Shown here piece after piece: positions 1-11,376 of a stretch of DNA of 64,000 bases (positions are counted from its first letter, which is position 1; each line of letters begins with the position of its first letter). A program made the position numbers and the translations under genes. The stretch is from the NCBI GenBank assembly GCA_029891385.1, contig CM057225.1, positions 9,428,560-9,492,559 on the forward strand. The letters run 5' to 3'. Origin of the DNA: Erythroxylum novogranatense. Taxonomy: Eukaryota; Streptophyta; Magnoliopsida; Malpighiales; Erythroxylaceae. The notes under the pieces were generated by a model that saw only the letters and a list, made by a program, of their open reading frames with translations, was not told the origin of the DNA and made no database searches.

Positions 1-943
1 CCAATATGATGCCTTGATTAACCATGAAATGACATTTTTCATAATTAAGCACAAGATTTTTTTCAATGCATCTTTTTAACACTTTCCTCAAATTTTCTAA
101 ACAAGATGTAAAGGAATCTCCATACACAATAAAATCATCCATGAAGACTTCAATAATTTCCTCTACATAGTCAGAAAAGATACTTACCATACATCTTTAA
201 AATGTCGCCAGAGCGTTGCAAAGACCAAATGGCATACGTTTGTATGCAAAAGTACCAAACAGACAAGTAAACGTCGTCTTTTCCTGATCTTCATGCGCTA
301 CATGAATCTGGTGAAAGCCTGAATAACCGTCTAAACAGCAATAGTGAGAATAACCTGCAAGTCTCTCAAGCATCTGATCAATAAGCGGTAAGGAAAATGA
401 TCTTTCTGGTGTGACATTTAACTTTCTAAAATCAATACATACACGCCACCCGTTTTGAACTCTAGTGGGTACTAATTCACCTTTTTCATTCTCAACAATA
501 GTAATGCCAGTTTTTTTAGGAACTACCTGTGTTGGACTTACCCACTTGCTATCTGAAATAGCATAGATCACATCCGCAGCCAATAATTTCATTATCTCTT
601 TTTTTACAACCTCCATCATTGGTGGATTCAATCGACGCTAAGGTTGCCTGTTGGGTTTGCAATCATCCTCCAATAGGATTCGATGCATGCAAATGGTAGG
701 GTTGATTCCCTTGATGTCTGCAATCGACCATCCAATAGCTTCTTTATTCTCCCTGAGTACACGGATAAGCCTTTCCTCCTCTAAATCGCTCAACTGATTA
801 GAAACAATCACAGGTAATGTTTCGGCCTCCCCTAAGAAGACATACTTGAGGTGCACAGGTAATGCTTTAAGCTCCAATGTCGGTAGCTGAAGAATGGATG
901 AGAGTAATTTATTGTCGTCAATCTTCAGTGGTTGTTGTAACAT
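1..943 (-). pseudogene. Athila-type reverse transcriptase fragment
   Basis: This is the start of the RT domain, which copies element RNA into DNA. From the right it reads a linker (943-638, with LGEAETLPVIVS), then VCIDFRKLN, then LPLIDQMLERLAGYSHYCCL and the first catalytic segment LDGYSGFHQI, then TFAYKRMPFGLCNA. The second catalytic motif FMDDFIVYG is at about 125-151. One reading frame covers the whole stretch but carries stops near 635 and at 197-199, where QRC-type sequence is expected. The window start cuts off the rest of RT, RNase H and integrase. Family assignment is secure; function is lost. Confidence 0.85.
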
Positions 944-1251
944 GCCAGATGCAACCTGTAATGCCTACAAATCATGTACTGCATGGACCATACCTCGCAG
1001 AACTACCCATTCAGTCTCGATCTCTAATAGCTTCGCAGGAGTAATGTTGTTAGTTATCGCAGCCTGCAAAAAAATCATCAACACACAACTCGAGAACTTT
1101 CTCAGTCAAGGGGTTAATATAATCAACAACAAAAGCTGTACAATAATCAACAGGATGCTTAATGGTATTATTAATATTGAATGTAACTTTAGCACCATCA
1201 AACTTCATAGTTAAAGTCCCCCTGTGAACATCAATTTTTGTCCTAGAAGTG

Positions 1252-1644
1252 CTAAAAAATGAGTAATAACATCATTCTAGACACAGGTGACCCCTCATCC
1301 TCCATTCTCATCACATAGAAATCTGCAGGAAATACCAAATCATCTACCTGCACTAAAACATCCTCTAACAATCCTTCAGGGTACCTAGTGGTGCGATCAG
1401 CCAGTGTTAATATCACCCCATCTTGCTTCAATGGACCAACATTCAATGTAGTATAAATGGACAATGGCATAACATTTATAGAAGCCCCTAAATCTAGCGT
1501 AGCCCGTTCTATACCAACATTACCAATTTTACAAGGAATGGTAAACATACCTGGGTCCTTCTCCTTTATCGGTAATTTTCCCTGCAACACTGCTGAGACG
1601 TTCTCACTCATCACCACATGCTGATTGCCTCTCATCTTGGTCAT
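1252..1644 (-). pseudogene. Athila-type aspartic protease fragment
   Basis: The 130-codon open stretch contains ATLDLGASINVMPLSIY, the D-[LS]-G-A active-site region of the retroviral-type aspartic protease used by Athila elements to cut the gag-pol polyprotein. It continues with VLVQVDDLVFPADFYVMRME, also characteristic of this branch. It sits between gag and RT as expected. The frame then breaks up, and 944-1251 between it and RT is degenerate pol with no open frame I can assign. Confidence 0.8.
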
Positions 1645-1727
1645 GTAGTAACCAAGTCCTTCAAAAATTTGCAGTACGTTGGTGTTTGTCTAAGCAATGT
1701 GAGAAGGGGTATATTGATCTCCACTTT

Positions 1728-3493
1728 CTAAAAAATCTTTAAGATCTCCTCTTCATTCTGCAATTTCTTCTTCTTAGCCAACCTGTGTGGGAATGGTGGT
1801 CTTTCTGGATTAGCTGTCACGATTTCCTCGATTTCTGCTTCTTTTTCTGCCTCGACAGTTTCAACATGGTCATGTTGAAGTTTCTGCGATCCTCCAGCGC
1901 TTTCGATTTCTTTTCCTCTACGCAAGGTAATGGCACTGATATTCTACCTACAATAGGCTGAGAAGGCAATTTTCCTTGATTCTGTGCAACGGCCAGTTGA
2001 CTAATTTGTTCCCTCAGATCTTGAAGATTTTTACTAGTCTGAGCCTGCAATTGTGTTGAATCATTTTGAAACTGAACCAAACTTTGTAATTGTGTATTGG
2101 TCGTCAATTGGGCCATAGTCAATTGTGACATGAGATCCTCCAAGGTGAAAATTCGGTGGCCATAATTAGGCCTCAGATATTCTTCTTCAAGGCAAAGGTT
2201 TTATTCTGTTGTTGCGGTACCGAGGTCGACGCCGCCGACTACTCGACTTCACGCCCATTCCTATATCTCAGATTGGGATGATCCCTCCATCCTGGGTTGT
2301 AAGTATTCGAATAGGGATCATATTTCCTTTGAGGCTGATAATTATCATTGAGCGCCTTAACTTCAACTTCCACAGTATCATCTTGCAGAGTCGGACAAGC
2401 ATCAGTAAAATGACCCTGAAATCCACAAATGTGACAAATAGGGACTTGTGGTCCCTTGGTTACAGCATTTGCATTGACATTATTGGCATTGGAAGAATTA
2501 ATAACTTGTCTTTCCAACAATTCAGCAATCTTGTCAAGTCTACTTTCGAGTTTAAAATTACTTACCTCATGGACACCTCGAGTGTGTGTGTCCGAACGAT
2601 ACCCGAACTGCTGAAGATTTGCAGTTGTTGCTGCAATTAAATTTCTGGCCTCCTGAGGTGTCTTGTTCACTATGGTTCCCCCACTAGCAGCATCAAGAAT
2701 CTTCCTATCATTTAGTAACATCCCATTATAGAAGTACTGAATAAGGAGCTGCTCTTGTAATTCCATGCTGAGGAAAATTTGCGCAAAGCCTCTTGAATCT
2801 CTCATAATATTCATACATGTTTTCTGTATCTCTTTGTCTGATGTCACAAATCTCTCTGTGCAAACTAGCGGTTCTGGACGCTGGGAAGTATTTTTCTAAA
2901 AATAACCTTGCCATATCAAGCCTTGTATCCACTGTCCCCAGCGGAAGATAGTACAACTAGTCTCTAGCTGCACCCTCTAGAGAAAAAGGGAAAGCACGCA
3001 GCTTCAACTGATCCTCAGTTATGCCTCTCGGTTTGAATCCAGAACATACCACATGAAAGTCCTTGAGACGTCTGTTCGAGTCGTCAGAAGGTAACCCGTG
3101 AAATTTCAACAAGGCTTGAATCAACCCAGCCTTCAACTCGAACCCATCATCTGTAGCTCGGTACTGTATACATAGAGGTTGATCCTCTACTGGTGGTGCA
3201 AGCATATCCCTCAGAGTTGCAGGAGCTTGATTTCTGACTGGTTTCACAGGTGGAATAGGTTGCTGATCTGCCATCGCTGCTTCTTCAAAATCTTCCAATA
3301 ACATGGTCTCAAAGGCAGGCAAATTCTCACTTTGGTCAGGCAAGAGTTGGGCAGAAGTATAAGCTTGTCTCTTATGCAATTTAGTAGCTTTCCTGAGTTG
3401 TTTTGCAGTCTTCTCTATCTCTGGATCGAACAATAAATCACCTGCAGAAACATAACGCCGCATGCAAACAACTAAAGAAAAATTGATTAGCAA
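1728..3493 (-). pseudogene. Athila-type gag (nucleocapsid) pseudogene
   Basis: Gag packages element RNA. Right to left: a leader, then LCIQYRATDDGFELKAGLI (3200-3110), LKLRAFPFSLEGAARD, the core MARLFLEKYFPASRTAS (2956-2726), QEQLLIQYFYNGMLL, and one CCHC zinc knuckle CHICGFQGHFTDAC near 2440-2400. A basic and glutamate-rich tail follows to about 1728. The reading is broken by a stop at about 2957 (a W codon of the usual DWLYYLP) and a frameshift near 2840, so four overlapping open pieces replace one gene. The domain order is clear; the start codon is uncertain. Confidence 0.8.
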
Positions 3494-3521
3494 TACAAAT
3501 AAACAAAAACTTGAACATCGG

Positions 3522-3541
3522 TCCCCAGCAACGGCGCCAAA
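3522..3541 (-). other. Primer binding site of the Athila-type element
   Basis: The minus strand reads TTTGGCGCCGTTGCTGGGGA directly inside the LTR. Athila-group elements use a nearly identical site, reported as complementary to tRNA-Asp (family knowledge from memory). It fixes the LTR edge at about 3545. Confidence 0.75.
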
Positions 3542-3544
3542 ATT

Positions 3545-5555
3545 TGATGGCGTGTCAAACCAGCAAAAATAAATTCCTACTTTATAAAACTTAAGTGAGT
3601 AAAGTGGTGAATAAGGTCAAACCACAGAGACCAATGTAGTAATTATTTATTTGTGTAAAATTAAAAATAAAAATAAAACAGATGAAAATAAAAATAAAAA
3701 TAATGAAATTAATTTGATTTGGGAATGATTAATTTTAGAACACGAAATCACGTCTAAGGAATTTAAAAATAAAGATTGAAAGCAATATAAAGAAAAGCCT
3801 AGCCAAGGTACTCTCCCGTTTGATACTGTAATTCGATCATAGACTCAAAAATATAAATTTCGTTCATTCTTATAGACAAAGTTATAGCGATACGTTGAAA
3901 GACATATCAACCAATCCATTCGTAATTATTCGATAACCCCGAGTAAAGTTCCGCAGATTATTACTCTAACCAATTAGACTATTTCCGAGTAAAGATCCGC
4001 AGAATATAATCTATGGCAGCACTAGGCTCTAATGGACCTTTGTCTTAGCCAACAGAATCGGAAAAGCCGCAATCTATTTAGACCAAATTATTTAATCTCA
4101 CTAATTTCTTAATTGAAATTAATTTGCCACTTTAATAGACAACAATCACGGATTAACTAATCTATTAGGCAATTTATCACCAAGTCGATCAATTAACAGG
4201 CCTCATTAATCAACAAACACGACAATAATAAATCAATTAAAGCACAGAGATCAAATAAACATAAGAAATAAACGAAAACAATTAAATCACAAGAGTCTCA
4301 TGAACTACATGAATCAAACGTAAAGTACCTTGTCTGGATTAAAAAGATTAGCCACACATAATGGTAGTCTCTATCTATTATAGCTGAAATTGACAAATTA
4401 ATGTTGGAGTTCAACCTTCACTGTTACCGAATGAACTAGCTTCAGCTCCTGAAATACACTTCAACGTTGGTCACTGCCTGTAGCAAAAACACTTTCAATC
4501 CCTCGCCCTTAAAGCTCTGCCGCTGTCGTCTATTCTTCTTTTATGTGAGAAAAAATATCAAATCTTCTCTCCAAAGTTGTTGTCGCCGTCCACCTTGCTT
4601 TTGCGTGATTTTCCCCCAATTAAAAACACTGCCGCCGCACTCCGCACTTCTCTCCCAGTGCTGCATTGTTCACTCTCCTCACTATAGCTGATTGAAGTGA
4701 CAAATAAGGGTCACCTCCTCTCTACTAAACACGTCTCTACCTTTCTTTTGTCCTTTTCTAAATCTAGGTTCTTCTCCTCCAAAAGCTACCGCCTTCCCTC
4801 TCTAGAGCTCCCTTCTTTGAGTAATAATATTCTCCTCTCTAAGTTGCCGTCAACACACCTTACTCCCTAGGTTTTTTTTCCTTTTAAAAACCTCCTGTCC
4901 TTTAATTCCTCTCCAGCCCCTCTGTTTGCAACACGCTGCGTTTTTAATTCCAATGCTCAACACACGCTGCCATTTCCTCTTGTTGCTTCTCTACTATGGC
5001 ATATATTGATTGGACAATTAAAATTGCAACTTAAATCCTTCACGCTGACCCTCCTCTCTTGTTGTGCGTCTACTGTTCGGTGGATGGGACAATTAAGCGT
5101 CTCAATCACTTAAACCCTTAAAACATTCTGTGTGCTCTTGGCTTCATTGCTGCTGTCCGTGGCTCCCATTTCCAATTCAAAACTTAAACGTTGTTATCCT
5201 TATGCTTATGGACTTATTTATGTCAGTTTTCACAAATTTACTGCTCTCAAATGACAGCTCCAAACATTCTAAAACTTGGTGGAAACATTATTCAATGAGT
5301 CAAGATTATGCCTCCCAAATCTTAGAATTTTCTAATATACCAATCTCGAGATAAAAATTCCCAAAGGTCCAAAGGTCAAATCTTCCGAAAACTGAAAAAT
5401 AGTGTTAATTTCAACCTATTAAGGACTTTTTGTATTTTATGTGTCTAAAGCTCTAATAATTATGAAACATGATAAATAGGCCATAGATGTTCATAAAACA
5501 CATGCAAGATACTAAATATAAGGTCCTAAAAACATATAAAAATATGATTGCATCA
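3545..5555 (-). repeat. 5' LTR of the Athila-type element
   Basis: About 2.0 kb between the primer site and a terminal CATCA at 5551-5555. On the minus strand it begins TGATGCAATCA and ends CGCCATCA, giving short TGATG/CATCA inverted ends. It is AT-rich with no real gene; short open frames at 4467 and 5130 have no recognisable motif. The right edge is inferred because the partner LTR is not in the window. Confidence 0.65.
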
Positions 5556-5867
5556 GTTTTGGTGTGAAAGAAGTATGTGTTGATCGTCACAACACAACAA
5601 TACTCTTCTTTCTTCCCTATCCCACCACTACGCAGTGTGATTCATCTTCTTCCTTTTTTACGGATCAGATATTGAATATGGATAAGGTTAAGATAAGAGA
5701 CATAGACGACGACCATTCACTTTATACATTGAATAATCTAGTTGGTTGTTGGTAGCGGCATTTAACGTGAGAGACCGACCCTCATTAGGAATTGTGATTG
5801 TGGCATCAATATTGCTTGCAAATGAAAAGAGAAAAACAATATTATTTCATATATCAAAAATAAAAAT
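5556..5867. other. Short host spacer between Athila LTR and Copia C1
   Basis: About 310 bp with no recognisable gene. Its last five bases (5863-5867, AAAAT) are the left copy of the C1 target-site duplication. It may be sequence upstream of the broken SEO copy that resumes at 10949, but I see no match to the intact gene's upstream region. Confidence 0.5.
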
Positions 5868-7015
5868 TGTAAAACCAAAAGTATTAATTGTTTCACAAAT
5901 TTTCCGCAAACTATTTTGGCACCAACAAAATAAAAACAAACAAAATCGAAATAATAAAAACGTCAAAAATTTGGTAACGCATTTTGACAAACCTTGCCTA
6001 CATCTACAGGGCCCTCACCCAACTTAATAACGTTCACCAAAGTACAATAGATTTACTCAAGGCTTTACTAAACCGACACCACTCAACCTTTGACACTATT
6101 TCTCAACCTCACTTCCAATTAAAGAATTTCACACCGAATAGTAGGACCGCCTCGTACTAACCTCAACAGAAAATTTTTCACACACTGTTTACTAATAAAG
6201 ACAATTAATCAAACATCTCAAGTGATTAAAATAACTAGAAACAAAAGTGATAATGCTTGAGATAAAAAAAGAAGGCAACTTCCCAATTGGTTTAGCTCCA
6301 TTGAAATAAATCTGAAGTCATCACAACAATAATGAGCTGACATAGTTCTCCTTGGCTCACACATAAGACACGTTATTCAACTGTATAAATTATCATGAGC
6401 CGCAAGCTTCTTTACCGTAGCTACAAATCACTCCACCTTCACCACATTGCTGCACACACCACATTTAATTGCAAGACACCAAAAACCAAATAAGCTTCTA
6501 TTTCAACACCCACTCCACTCTCTTTTTAATGCATAGTACTACAACGTTGACTTATCTCACACACACACCACATAGTCCAATCACTACCGCACCTCTTGCT
6601 TTTTTTAACACCCACTGCTCACACATCTCTTGCTTTGTTAACGCCCAATGCACACACACCTCTTATTTTTTATGCCCAACACAGTATTTATATTTAGACA
6701 GCAAACTCACATAAAACTCTATCCCACACATACGCACGTCGACTTTTTTTTTTACTGCATATGCACACCTACTTTAGACCCTATTGCCACAAAATCACAT
6801 TCAAGATAGATGTTTACCGCAGATTTCTGATGTACACAAATCCCTCAAGAGTCCAACTTTAACCAAGTAATTACTAATTTAATTCGAACCATAACAACCT
6901 CATCCTTTTATGTTTATCAATTCACAATTTTTAAATCCTACTACAATTAAGATTTTATATGTCCAATTAAAATGTCAAAATTAAATAAAAGATATATATC
7001 TAATATATCTTAACA
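5868..7015 (-). repeat. 3' LTR of Copia C1
   Basis: This copy aligns along its whole length with 9801-10943, with many scattered substitutions. It starts TGTAAAACC and ends ATATCTTAACA on the plus strand. A short frame at about 6530 recurs in the other LTR and is not a gene. Confidence 0.9.
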
Positions 7016-7031
7016 GTCTCCCCCTTTTTGG
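7016..7031 (-). other. Polypurine tract of Copia C1
   Basis: The minus strand reads GCCAAAAAGGGGGAGAC immediately before the 3' LTR start TGTTAAG. This is the expected place and composition for the plus-strand primer. Confidence 0.8.
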
Positions 7032-8276
7032 CATTATTTGTCATAAATATGAAGCTCCCCCTAAATAACGTAATTGGACGTATAAGTATCAAATTCAAAA
7101 TCCACATGAGATGAAAAAAAGAACTCCTCCTTAATCAAATATCAAGTTCCAAATTATCCAATCATCCAAGTTTCTTCCCCTTGATATAAAAAGATGCCAA
7201 AAAACAAGACATATAGTCAAACATATAACTTGAAATCTCCCCCTGAATGGAACATTCACCATTAACAATTTAATGTCTTCCCCTTGGGACAAAACATTGT
7301 CAAAATGCATAATCATACCAGTGGAAGAATTATAAGCACGCCAAGAAGACAATTTATCACCATTCAAAACACATGTCAACATATCACTACTTACTTCAAA
7401 TCCATCTTCATCAGACTGGTCAAATTCATAAACCCAAGCAATGAACTATAAGTGTTGTCAGTGTAGTGAGAGAGAGAAATACCCGAGAGAGATCCATACC
7501 GATGAGAGAGTTAAGGAATCTTCGGTGTAGCCAAACAGAGGTCACAATATAAACTATTAAAAAGATGAAACGACAATAACAACATAAAACCAAATAACTA
7601 AAAAAAATCTTTTTTTGTTTTTTTTGTTTTGAACAACACAAAAAATACTTCAAAAATGTAAAACACACTGTCCCTGTGCCCCTCGAAGAATCTCAAACTT
7701 GGGCTTATTCTTTGACTCCAATGAAGATGTATAATACAAGTACCATGCAAGTTCTTGATAATCAATCCTTTTTATTTTTCTTGTTTTTCTTCTTTCGCTC
7801 ACATCTCCAATAACATTTTCTACTAGATGATTTCTTCAGATTCAAGATAAAGAACCTCTGTTCAAATCAGCTGCCATTGTTTTGGTTGGTTCATCATTCG
7901 AAGTAACTGAAAGTTCTTCAGTTTGTGCAGTACTTTCTCAGCAGTAACTAATTGCAAATCTGGGCATTTTTTTTGTTTTTTCTTCACTACATTTTTTTGC
8001 TTATACTTGACCCTTTCTAATCTAAACTTGCTTCGATACCATGGGTTGCTGCTGGAAATTTAATGGAGAGTGTCTAGATTTTCAGTTTTGACCCTTTTGA
8101 AACATCATTTATAGTAACTGATAACATTTTGTCCTTATATGTCCAACGACTCCACAAAAATGATACGTGGGTATAAATTTTTGATTCTTTTTCGATGTTT
8201 CTTCTTCTCGAATAGATTTGGATATGTCATCTTTCTTTTCATTCACTTTTGAGCACTTACCCTTATAGCCAATGCC
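7032..8276 (-). other. Degenerate internal part of Copia C1
   Basis: No open gene. One remnant is visible at 8124-8166 on the minus strand: a second zinc knuckle, HFCGVVGHIRTKC, whose first cysteine reads as tyrosine. In related Copia elements this lies between gag and protease, so pol was deleted just downstream of it. The rest is AT-rich and unassigned. Confidence 0.6.
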
Positions 8277-9730
8277 TTAAAGATCCCCTTTAACTCTACC
8301 AATTTCTAATAACTTTTCTAGCTTTTTGGTACCTCCATTTAACATTCTCAATTCCTTTTCTGTACTTAGTAATTTCATTCTAGCTTCACCAAGCTTATTT
8401 AATATCAACATCAAATTATTTTCTAGCTCTTGGATGGTGTTCTTAATGGAGAGATTCTCTTCCTCCAATCTTTCATTCTTTCTACATATTTTCACCCATT
8501 TTTCATACATTAATTCGTAAGCCTCGTAAATGTTCTCCATTTTATTACATGATCCACTTTCATCACTATCATAATTTGAAATTGAACTTTGAACTGAATC
8601 ATTTGCACTTTTTTCTAAATTTACAGATTTACTCACTTTTTCATGTTCATTTACTTCCTTCTCAGTTACTGTTAAATAAGTAACTGGACTTTTACTATAT
8701 AAAGTAACTAACGTATCATTATTCACAACTTCTTCTTCACTTCTGGATTCGTTATCACTCCAAGTGCTCGCATAGGATTTTCCTTTTTTTTTCTTCATAG
8801 TATTAGCACACTCCGTTTGAACATGTTCGAAGCCTTGACACTGATGGCATTGAATTCTCTTTACCTTTCTTCCTCCCTTTTGAGTTATGGCTTGTTTAAG
8901 ATTGTTGTTCGATGAGCTCCCGCCATTTTGCCTAAACTCGAATCTGTCCTTTTTCACCCTCTTCAGCCACTTACTAAACTCTCGTGTTAATAGCTCCACA
9001 TCCTCATTCTTGTCGAATTCATCTTTTAATTCATTCACAAATTTACCTATATCGACTTGCAATGCTAATCCTTTCTTCTTCTCTGGATTGTCCCTCAACA
9101 AATTTATTTCAAAATTTGTAAGAATTTTAATTACCTTCTCCAGTGACAAATCATTGATGTCATGAGCCTCTTCGATTGTTGCAATTATTGGAATAAATCT
9201 TGGAGGTAATGATCTCAACGTCTTCTTGACTAGTTTCAGATTGGAATATTTCTTTCTGATTTGATGTGCCTGATTCGCTCTATCACGGAATCTTTCATGA
9301 AAGTCCCCAATAGTCTCATTCTCATCCATCTTTAATTCTTCAAACCACACAACTTACATCTGTAGTTTTGACGCTATAACAAATTTTGACCCTTCATGAA
9401 TAGTCTGCAACATATCCCACACTTCTTTAGCCGATTCACAGGCTGATATCATTAAGAAGTGTCCTTCATCAACAACACTGAAAATTGCATGCAAGGCTTG
9501 TGAGTTTCCAAGTGCACTTTCTTCTTTGGCTCTTGTCCATTCAGATGGATCTTTTACAATTGTCACTCCTTTATTGTCAGTGATCATCGGATGTGCCCAT
9601 GTACTATCGAGTTCCATGCTCTCGTTCCCTGTGCCTGAATAAAAACCCTCATCCGTGATTTCCATGCAGGATTATTGGAACCATCCAATAACTGTGGCTT
9701 GATAATTGATGCTCCTTCTCTTACGGCCAT
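8277..9730 (-). pseudogene. Copia C1 gag pseudogene
   Basis: Gag forms the particle that packages the RNA. A plausible start is ATG at 9730-9728 (MAVREGASIIKPQLLDGSNN). The frame shifts near 9600, continues to a stop at 9354-9356, then runs in the same frame to 8277. Landmarks: AWKSRMRVFIQ near the start, EESALGNSQALHAIFSVVDE, FEELKMDENETIGDFHERFR, RSLPPRFIPIIATIEEA, and the zinc knuckle CHQCQGFEHVQTEC at about 8860-8815. The C-terminal 120 residues are predicted coiled coil, rich in E, K, L and N. Length (about 480 codons) fits Copia gag with this tail. One frameshift and one stop make it inactive. Confidence 0.85.
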
Positions 9731-9782
9731 GTTCACGAAACTAGGATTTGCACCAACTTGCTATCAAGTTTTGAATCGATAA

Positions 9783-9799
9783 CCTTGCTCTAATACCAA
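9783..9799 (-). other. Primer binding site of Copia C1
   Basis: The minus strand reads TTGGTATTAGAGCAAGG next to the 5' LTR. It differs by one base from TGGTATCAGAGC, the common plant site complementary to the 3' end of initiator tRNA-Met. Confidence 0.85.
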
Positions 9800-9800
9800 T

Positions 9801-10943
9801 TATAAAACCAAAAGTGTTAATTGTTTCACAAACTTTCCGCAAACTTCTTTGACACCAACAAAATAGAAACAAACAAAACCAAAATAATAAAAATGCCAAA
9901 AATTTAGTAACACAGTTTGACATATCTTGTCTACGTCTGCAGGGTCCTCACCCAATTTAATAACTTTCATCGAAGTACAATAGATTTACCCAAGGCTTTA
10001 CTGAGCCGACACTGCTCAACTCTTAACACTATCTCTCAACCTCATGTCCAGTGAAAGAATTTTATACCCAATAGTATGGCCGTCTTGTACTAACCTCAAC
10101 AGAGGATTTTTCACACACTTTTTACTAATAAAGACAATTAATCAAACAACTCAAGTGATTAAAATTACTAGAAAAAAAAATGATAATTCTTGAGATAAAA
10201 AAGAAGACAACTTCCCAATTGGTTTAGCTCCACTGAAATAAATCTGAAGTCATCACAACAATAATGAACTGACATAGTTCACCTTGGCTCACACACAAGA
10301 CACGTTATTCAGCTGTATAAATTATCATAAGTCACAAGCTTCTTTACTGTAGCTGCAACTCACTCCACCTTCACCACATGGTTGCACGCACCACATTTAA
10401 TTCCAAGACAAAAAAAACCACATAAGCTTCTATTTCAACACCCACTCCACTCTCTTTTTAATGCATAGTACTACAACGTTGACTTATCTCACACACACAC
10501 CACATAGTCCAATCACTACCGCACCTCTTGCTTTTTTTAACACCCACTGCTCACACATCTCTTGCTTTGTTAACGTCCACTGCACACACACCTCTTACTT
10601 TTTATGCCCAACTCATTATTTATATTTAGATAGCAAACTCACATAAAACTCTATCCCACACATACGCACGTCGACTTTTTTTTACTGCATATGCACACCT
10701 AATTTAGACCCTATTGCCACAGAATCACATTCAAGATAGATGTTTGCCACAGATTACTGATATACACAAATCCCTCAAGAGTCCAACTTCAACCAAGTAA
10801 TTACTACTTTAATTCGAACCACAACAACCTCATCCTTTTATGTTCATCAATCCACAATTTTTAAGTCCTACTATAATTAAGGTTTTATATGTCCAATTAA
10901 AATGCCAAAACTAAATAAAAGATATATATAATATATCTTAACA
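9801..10943 (-). repeat. 5' LTR of Copia C1
   Basis: Partner of 5868-7015. Its inner end reads TATAAAACC instead of TGTAAAACC, a point change in the terminal dinucleotide. It is followed on the right by the target duplication AAAAT. Confidence 0.9.
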
Positions 10944-10948
10944 AAAAT

Positions 10949-11146
10949 GATATTTTGTACAAAAATAATTGTTAGAAACTATGTCTTTATTGAACTTGGA
11001 ATTCCTATAAATAGGCTTACGGAGTTAGTAACAAAGTAAGAACAACCTTAAGTGTACTCGATCAGTCAGGATTTCCTCTCGTGTTGTTTATTACTCCTAC
11101 CTTGGTTTTCTACAACTATGGCCCTCCTTAATAGCCTAATGTCTTT
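10949..11146 (+). pseudogene. SEO pseudogene, 5' remnant (promoter and first codons)
   Basis: This piece matches the region upstream of, and including, the start of the intact SEO gene at 42900-43092. Shared blocks are the CCtATAAATAGgC TATA region (11006-11014), a leader ending CCTACCTTGGTTTTCT, and the start codon (11118-11120) with MALLNSLMS against MAAPNSLVS. Homology stops after about nine codons, where sequence of Copia C2 begins. Orientation is the same as in the intact gene. With the piece at 37395-37943 it represents a dead paralogue. Confidence 0.8.
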
Positions 11147-11376
11147 TCCTTGGGATAGCCAACAAATCTGCACTTGTCAGACCTTGCTTCAAGGTTATCT
11201 GACAACAATCCCTTGACATAAGCTGGACATCCCCAAATTTTCAAATATTTTAGGTTAGGCTTACATCATTTTGTACATCTCATATAGAGTTTTAGTGACT
11301 CCTTTAATGGGAACTTTTTTTAATAAATAGGCAACGACTTATAAAGCATATCCTCATAAGAAAATAGGAAGATCAA
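11147..11376 (-). mobile_element. Copia C2, left part (integrase C-terminal remnant)
   Basis: The minus strand gives the integrase-to-RT stretch typical of Copia: LPIFLWGYAL near 11370-11340, KVPIKGVTKTLYEM, then a decayed form of the usual ENLGCPAYVKG...RFVGYPKE block ending at 11147. Frameshifts and stops are present. The last bases (11372-11376, ATCAA) are the left target duplication of G1; C2 resumes at 33405. No LTR ends the element on the left: it breaks off inside integrase directly against SEO sequence, so a deletion joined the two. Confidence 0.8.

Larger units (their letters stand above)
1..5555 (-). mobile_element. Athila/Tat-type Ty3/Gypsy retrotransposon, 5' part
   Basis: Reading leftward on the minus strand, the order is LTR (5555-3545), primer binding site, gag, protease and reverse transcriptase; the element then runs off the start of the window. 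The order protease then RT fits Ty3/Gypsy. The gag wording (FLEKYFPASRTASLHREICD, CHICGFQGHFTDAC) and the tGGCGCC-type primer site are typical of the Athila/Tat branch. Several stops and frameshifts make it inactive. The second LTR and target duplication lie outside the window, so the outer boundary at 5555 rests only on the terminal TGATG/CATCA pair. Confidence 0.85.
5868..10943 (-). mobile_element. Copia element C1, gag-only, non-autonomous
   Basis: A 5.1 kb element with two direct LTRs (5868-7015 and 9801-10943), ends TGTTAAG...TTTTACA on the minus strand, primer site, gag, polypurine tract and matching 5-bp target duplications AAAAT (5863-5867 and 10944-10948). Only gag and a remnant zinc knuckle are present. 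Protease, integrase, RT and RNase H are missing, so it must have depended on proteins from another element or lost pol after insertion. It sits just upstream of the SEO pseudogene start, in what was that gene's promoter region. Confidence 0.9.

Noticed and set aside
4467..5354. Small ORFs in the Athila LTR
   Set aside because: LTR sequence, no motif and no start context.
6469..6714. Threonine/histidine-rich frame also present at 10461-10646
   Set aside because: Same reason: duplicated C1 LTR, low-complexity CA-rich sequence.
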